Source: an uncultured Ruminococcus sp. | Lineage (GTDB): Bacteria; Bacillota; Clostridia; Oscillospirales; Ruminococcaceae | Assembly: GCA_946612185.1 (NCBI GenBank) | Contig: CAMOEP010000101.1 | Coordinates: 1-7,541, forward strand | Reading direction: 5' to 3' | DNA: 7,541 bases | Shown: in pieces, positions 4,451 through 7,541 of the stretch | Numbering within the stretch: position 1 is the first letter of the stretch | How the letters are laid out: each line of letters opens with the position of its first letter | Position numbers and translations under genes: made by a program | The notes under the pieces: model-generated | Told to the model about the DNA's origin: nothing | The model's database searches: none | What the model saw: only the letters and a program-made list of their open reading frames with translations

Positions 4451-7183
4451 ATGAGTATTTTTGATCTGTCAAAAAAGACTCCCCAACTTAGCCACGACTG
4501 GATCGTTTTTCAGCAGTTCGTGGGTAATATAGGCGCTTTTACATATATCGCCAAGGATAAGGCGGCTTACCTCGATGATGCTGCCTGCCGTATGCTCGCC
4601 TGCACTGAAAGGCGGCTCAACGAATTTGAGTTCTTTAACCTCCTGGAAAAGATCTCCAAGTCCCCTGTTGAGGGTCAGAAGCATATCTACCGCTTTGAAA
4701 GCGGCAATACAGTCCGCTTCATTAAAATGAATATCTATGAAAGCAGCGACGAATGGCTCGGCTTCGTCCAGGACTTTACCCGCCAGATTGCAGACACCGA
4801 CAGAAATTCCGGTTTCGTGGACTATGACCCTGTTACTCGTCTGCCCTCCTACCCCTCTTTCTCCCAGAAAATCAAGAAACTACTCCCGGAAGTCCAGAAC
4901 TGCTGCCTTGCTACTCTCTTTATCAACGGCGTTGAAAAACTCGGCTCGTTCCTGACCGTTGACAGCACCAATAGCTGTATAACCTCCGTTGCTGAGTCGC
5001 TCAAAAGCTTCGCCGGCGATAACGTTATCATCGGCGCTAAGTCCAACTACGAAATATTTGCCTTCTTCAAGGATTTGGACAAAATGCAGATCTACACCCT
5101 CCTTAACAGTATGGACGAGGCGGTGCAGAACTGCGTCCTCACTGACGACTTCGGTGAGATAATCGACATCTCCGACAAAAGCCGCCTGAGCCTTTCTATC
5201 GGCTGTTCTTCCTACCCCGACGAGGCTTCCGATTTCAATACCCTGGTGAACTATTCAGAATTCGCCCTCTATGAAGCACGCACCGACCGCCGCCATGTTA
5301 TCAACTGGTTCTCCGAGGAAAGCTATATCCGTGAAAAGGACGCTTACCGAAATGCTCAGCTTTTCTCCCGTATCATTCAGGAAAATCTCCTGACATACTA
5401 CGTCCAGCCTATCGTTGAGACTACTTCCGGCGAGATAGTCGCTTATGAAGCACTTATGCGTACTTCCGGCGATATCCGTATGTCCCCCAGACAGATACTC
5501 TCTATCGCTGAAAGCCAGAATAACCTCTACGCTATCGAGAAACTCACTTTCTTCAATACCATGAAGCTTCTCAGCGAGAATCAGCAGGTATTCACCGAGA
5601 AGAAGCTGTTCATAAACTCTATGTCCGACTCTCTCCTTTCCGAGGACGACTTCAATGAACTTTATCTCACCTACGGCGAACTCCTGGAAAAGACCGTTAT
5701 CGAAATAGTCGAGGATAACGACGCTTCCGCTGAGGCTATACAGACTATCCGCAAGCGTATGTCCTTCATGCACTGTCAGCTTGCTATCGACGACTACGGC
5801 ACCGGCTACTCCAATAGCTCCAATCTCCTGAAATATAAGCCCGATTACGTCAAGATCGACCGCTCACTTATCAGCGATATCCACAACGACCTGAAAAAAC
5901 AGCAGCTCGTTACCCAGATAATCGAGTTCTGCCGGGATAATCAGCTTCAATCCCTTGCCGAGGGCGTTGAGACTTCCCAGGAGATGAAGACCGTTATCCG
6001 CCTGGGCGTTGATCTTATCCAGGGTTACTATACTTCCAAGCCAAAGCCCCTTTTCCTTAACAGCATCGCTAAGGACGTTAAGGACGAAATTATCCGCACT
6101 AACCTTGAATCCCGTCCCGACGGCTCTAAAAAGGTCTACGCTGCCCGTAATGATACGGAACTTGACCTTCTCCGTCTGGCGCTGGAAAAGTACACCGATA
6201 TACACATCTATCAGAGCAAGCTTACTATCGTCGGTGACCCTGACAAGCCTGTGAAGATGAATATCACTATCATGGATAACCACGCCTGCGAACTTACCCT
6301 GCGTAATGTGAATATGGTAAGCGGCAACAGCAAGCCAACTATCGTGGTCGGAGAGTACGCACGGCTCGTGCTGAATGTCTCAAAGAATAATAAACTCGGC
6401 TACTCCGGTATCTACGTTCCTATGGGAAGCCAGTTCGAGATCGGCGGCAAGGGCAACCTCACTATCGACTGCTACGCCTCACAGGGTATCGGCATCGGCA
6501 ACGATTACGACCACGGCTACGGCGATATAAAGGTAGATATGCAGGGCACTCTCGAAATTATCTGCAACGGCGTTGAAACTATCTGCATCGGCGGCGGCTA
6601 CAATGAGGACGATTCTATGATCGACCTGGCTGCCGGTACTGTCAAGATATATATGTACAGCCACAACGGTCTGGCAATAGGAAGCTTCAACGGCGATGCC
6701 AATGTCAATATCTCCGAGGACTGCAACCTTGATGTTACTGTCTCCGGAATCAAGATAACCGGTATCGGAAGCTGCAAAGGCGTTGCCAACGTCACTACAA
6801 GCGCTAATATCCATATGAACTGCACCGGCGCTAATGCCGTAGGTATAGGCGTTCTTGAGGAGGGCGAGGGAAGCATCATCGTCCGCAAGGGCAGGATAGA
6901 GATGAAAATGCGCTGCGCTAATCAGACCGGTATCGGCGCTATCCGTGGAAGCGTGAATACACGCATCAAGGACTCTGAGATCATCATAGACGCTGAGGGC
7001 GATTTCGCCACCGGTATCGGTGACTCCACCGGAAGCGGAAATGTCTCCGTGGTGGACTCCGTTGTTACAGTTAATATGCTTGCGGCTAATCCTTCGGATA
7101 TGTCAGCAGGCTCAGGAGATCTGACTGTACAGAACTCCACTATAAATTCCCTTGTTAATAACAAGAGGATAATCCATAATTAA
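4451..7183 (+). CDS. PAS - degenerate GGDEF - EAL - beta-solenoid protein, predicted c-di-GMP phosphodiesterase
   Basis: The protein has 910 aa with no signal peptide or membrane segment, so it is probably cytoplasmic. Residues about 15-115 look like a PAS sensor (ending WLGFVQDFT). About 120-295 is a GGDEF domain (DPVTRLP at 126-132), but its signature is SNYEI at 198-202, so diguanylate cyclase activity should be lost. About 310-565 is an EAL domain with the catalytic set present: EALMR at 333-337, N389, E418/E421, DD 447-448, K468, E504 and Q524. It should therefore hydrolyse c-di-GMP, perhaps controlled by the two upstream domains. Residues about 590-910 are glycine-rich short strands with GIG-type turns at G683, 714, 744, 773, 800, 829 and 857, a period near 29, typical of a right-handed beta-helix. 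Such repeats are better known from secreted carbohydrate-binding or surface proteins, so the fusion is unusual. Codons are strongly C-ending. It has its own promoter, and ychF follows 45 bp downstream. Confidence 0.92.
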   Translation: MSIFDLSKKTPQLSHDWIVFQQFVGNIGAFTYIAKDKAAYLDDAACRMLACTERRLNEFEFFNLLEKISKSPVEGQKHIYRFESGNTVRFIKMNIYESSDEWLGFVQDFTRQIADTDRNSGFVDYDPVTRLPSYPSFSQKIKKLLPEVQNCCLATLFINGVEKLGSFLTVDSTNSCITSVAESLKSFAGDNVIIGAKSNYEIFAFFKDLDKMQIYTLLNSMDEAVQNCVLTDDFGEIIDISDKSRLSLSIGCSSYPDEASDFNTLVNYSEFALYEARTDRRHVINWFSEESYIREKDAYRNAQLFSRIIQENLLTYYVQPIVETTSGEIVAYEALMRTSGDIRMSPRQILSIAESQNNLYAIEKLTFFNTMKLLSENQQVFTEKKLFINSMSDSLLSEDDFNELYLTYGELLEKTVIEIVEDNDASAEAIQTIRKRMSFMHCQLAIDDYGTGYSNSSNLLKYKPDYVKIDRSLISDIHNDLKKQQLVTQIIEFCRDNQLQSLAEGVETSQEMKTVIRLGVDLIQGYYTSKPKPLFLNSIAKDVKDEIIRTNLESRPDGSKKVYAARNDTELDLLRLALEKYTDIHIYQSKLTIVGDPDKPVKMNITIMDNHACELTLRNVNMVSGNSKPTIVVGEYARLVLNVSKNNKLGYSGIYVPMGSQFEIGGKGNLTIDCYASQGIGIGNDYDHGYGDIKVDMQGTLEIICNGVETICIGGGYNEDDSMIDLAAGTVKIYMYSHNGLAIGSFNGDANVNISEDCNLDVTVSGIKITGIGSCKGVANVTTSANIHMNCTGANAVGIGVLEEGEGSIIVRKGRIEMKMRCANQTGIGAIRGSVNTRIKDSEIIIDAEGDFATGIGDSTGSGNVSVVDSVVTVNMLAANPSDMSAGSGDLTVQNSTINSLVNNKRIIHN

Positions 7184-7184
7184 C

Positions 7185-7202
7185 GGTGCGGTATCCTGCA
7201 CC
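7185..7202 (+). terminator. Short hairpin after the GGDEF/EAL gene, weak terminator at best
   Basis: GGTGCGG (7185-7191) pairs with CCTGCACC (7195-7202) through seven pairs including one G-T, with a small loop. No T-tract follows (ATATTTCAG), so transcription probably continues into ychF. No separate promoter for ychF is obvious in the 45-bp gap. Confidence 0.3.
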
Positions 7203-7228
7203 ATATTTCAGAAAGGTAATGATAAATA

Positions 7229-7541
7229 ATGAAGCTTGGTATGGTTGGTCTGCCTAATGTAGGCAAAAGCACTCTCTTTAACGCACTCACAAATGCAGGC
7301 GCTGAGTCAGCAAACTACCCGTTCTGCACTATCGACAAGAACGTGGGTATAGTATCAGTCCCCGACGAGAGACTTGATAAGCTGGCTGAGATGTATGAGC
7401 CGGATAAGTTCACACCAGCTACTCTGGAGTTCGTGGACATCGCCGGTCTTGTAAAGGGCGCTTCAAAGGGTGAAGGTCTGGGTAATAAGTTCCTGGCTGA
7501 TATCCGTGAGGTGGACGCTATTGTCCATGTTGTAAGATGCT
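7229..7541 (+). CDS. ychF: YchF/Obg-family P-loop ATPase, N-terminal part (3' end outside window)
   Basis: The first 104 residues are visible, beginning [20 protein letters not shown]. The P-loop GLPNVGKS (residues 7-14), the NYPFCTI switch segment (29-35) and the G3 motif [17 protein letters not shown] (70-86) are diagnostic of YchF (also called EngD or OLA1). It is a ribosome-associated, ATP-preferring member of the Obg family, with roles in translation and stress response described in other organisms. The NxxE motif that sets ATP preference and the TGS domain are beyond the window. The start is set by AAAGG (7212-7216), a modest ribosome site 12 nt upstream, and by the family's usual N-terminus. 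The full protein is normally about 365 aa. Confidence 0.95.
   Translation, partial: MKLGMVGLPNVGKSTLFNALTNAGAESANYPFCTIDKNVGIVSVPDERLDKLAEMYEPDKFTPATLEFVDIAGLVKGASKGEGLGNKFLADIREVDAIVHVVRC

Noticed and set aside
5255..5773. Long reverse-strand open frames inside the GGDEF/EAL gene (172 codons here, others at 5864-6283 and 6479-6814).
   Set aside because: They are shadows of the C-rich third codon positions of the real gene, without ribosome sites, and the forward protein has clear domain motifs.

Overview
The window looks like a chromosomal stretch from a Clostridia member close to Ruminococcus (Oscillospiraceae). The grounds are strong AGGAGG-type ribosome sites, sigma-A style promoters, Firmicutes-type protein families (a DUF1015 protein, a PAS/GGDEF/EAL protein, YchF) and mixed GC-rich and AT-rich coding. 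The genus is an inference. No rRNA, tRNA or cas gene is visible.

Layout from left to right: (1) the 3' end of a DUF1015-family gene (1-730); (2) a 275-bp leader (731-1005) holding a consensus promoter overlapped by a terminator, a degenerate copy of the CRISPR repeat hairpin, and an AT-rich tract; (3) CRISPR array part 1 (1006-2960), with 29 repeats of 33 bp, 29 spacers, and an 8-nt stub of a thirtieth repeat; (4) an 845-bp block (2961-3805) carrying one AT-rich gene of unknown function (2995-3750) and a 12-bp hairpin; (5) CRISPR array part 2 (3806-4303), with the same repeat, 8 repeats and 7 spacers, the last repeat running into a strong terminator; (6) a monocistronic-looking gene for a PAS, degenerate GGDEF, intact EAL and beta-solenoid protein (4451-7183); (7) the start of ychF (7229 to the window end).

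The two array parts share repeat, orientation and spacer size. They are best read as one array of about 36 spacers split by the one-gene block. The block is flanked on both sides by the palindromic octamer GTTGCAAC, which is the first eight bases of the repeat. This is what an insertion with an 8-bp target duplication, or recombination at the octamer, would leave. The block's gene has a good ribosome site but no convincing promoter, so it may be expressed from the pre-crRNA transcript.

The repeat (33 bp, CCCC-TTGC-GGGG hairpin, final ACTGAAAC) fits Cas6-type processing leaving an 8-nt 5' handle, as in type I or type III systems. Spacer lengths vary (32-38 nt), and many spacers read as antisense to protein-like frames. 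Both points lean towards an RNA-sensing type III effector encoded elsewhere, but this cannot be settled from the window. The flanking genes look like ordinary chromosomal genes and have no evident link to the array.
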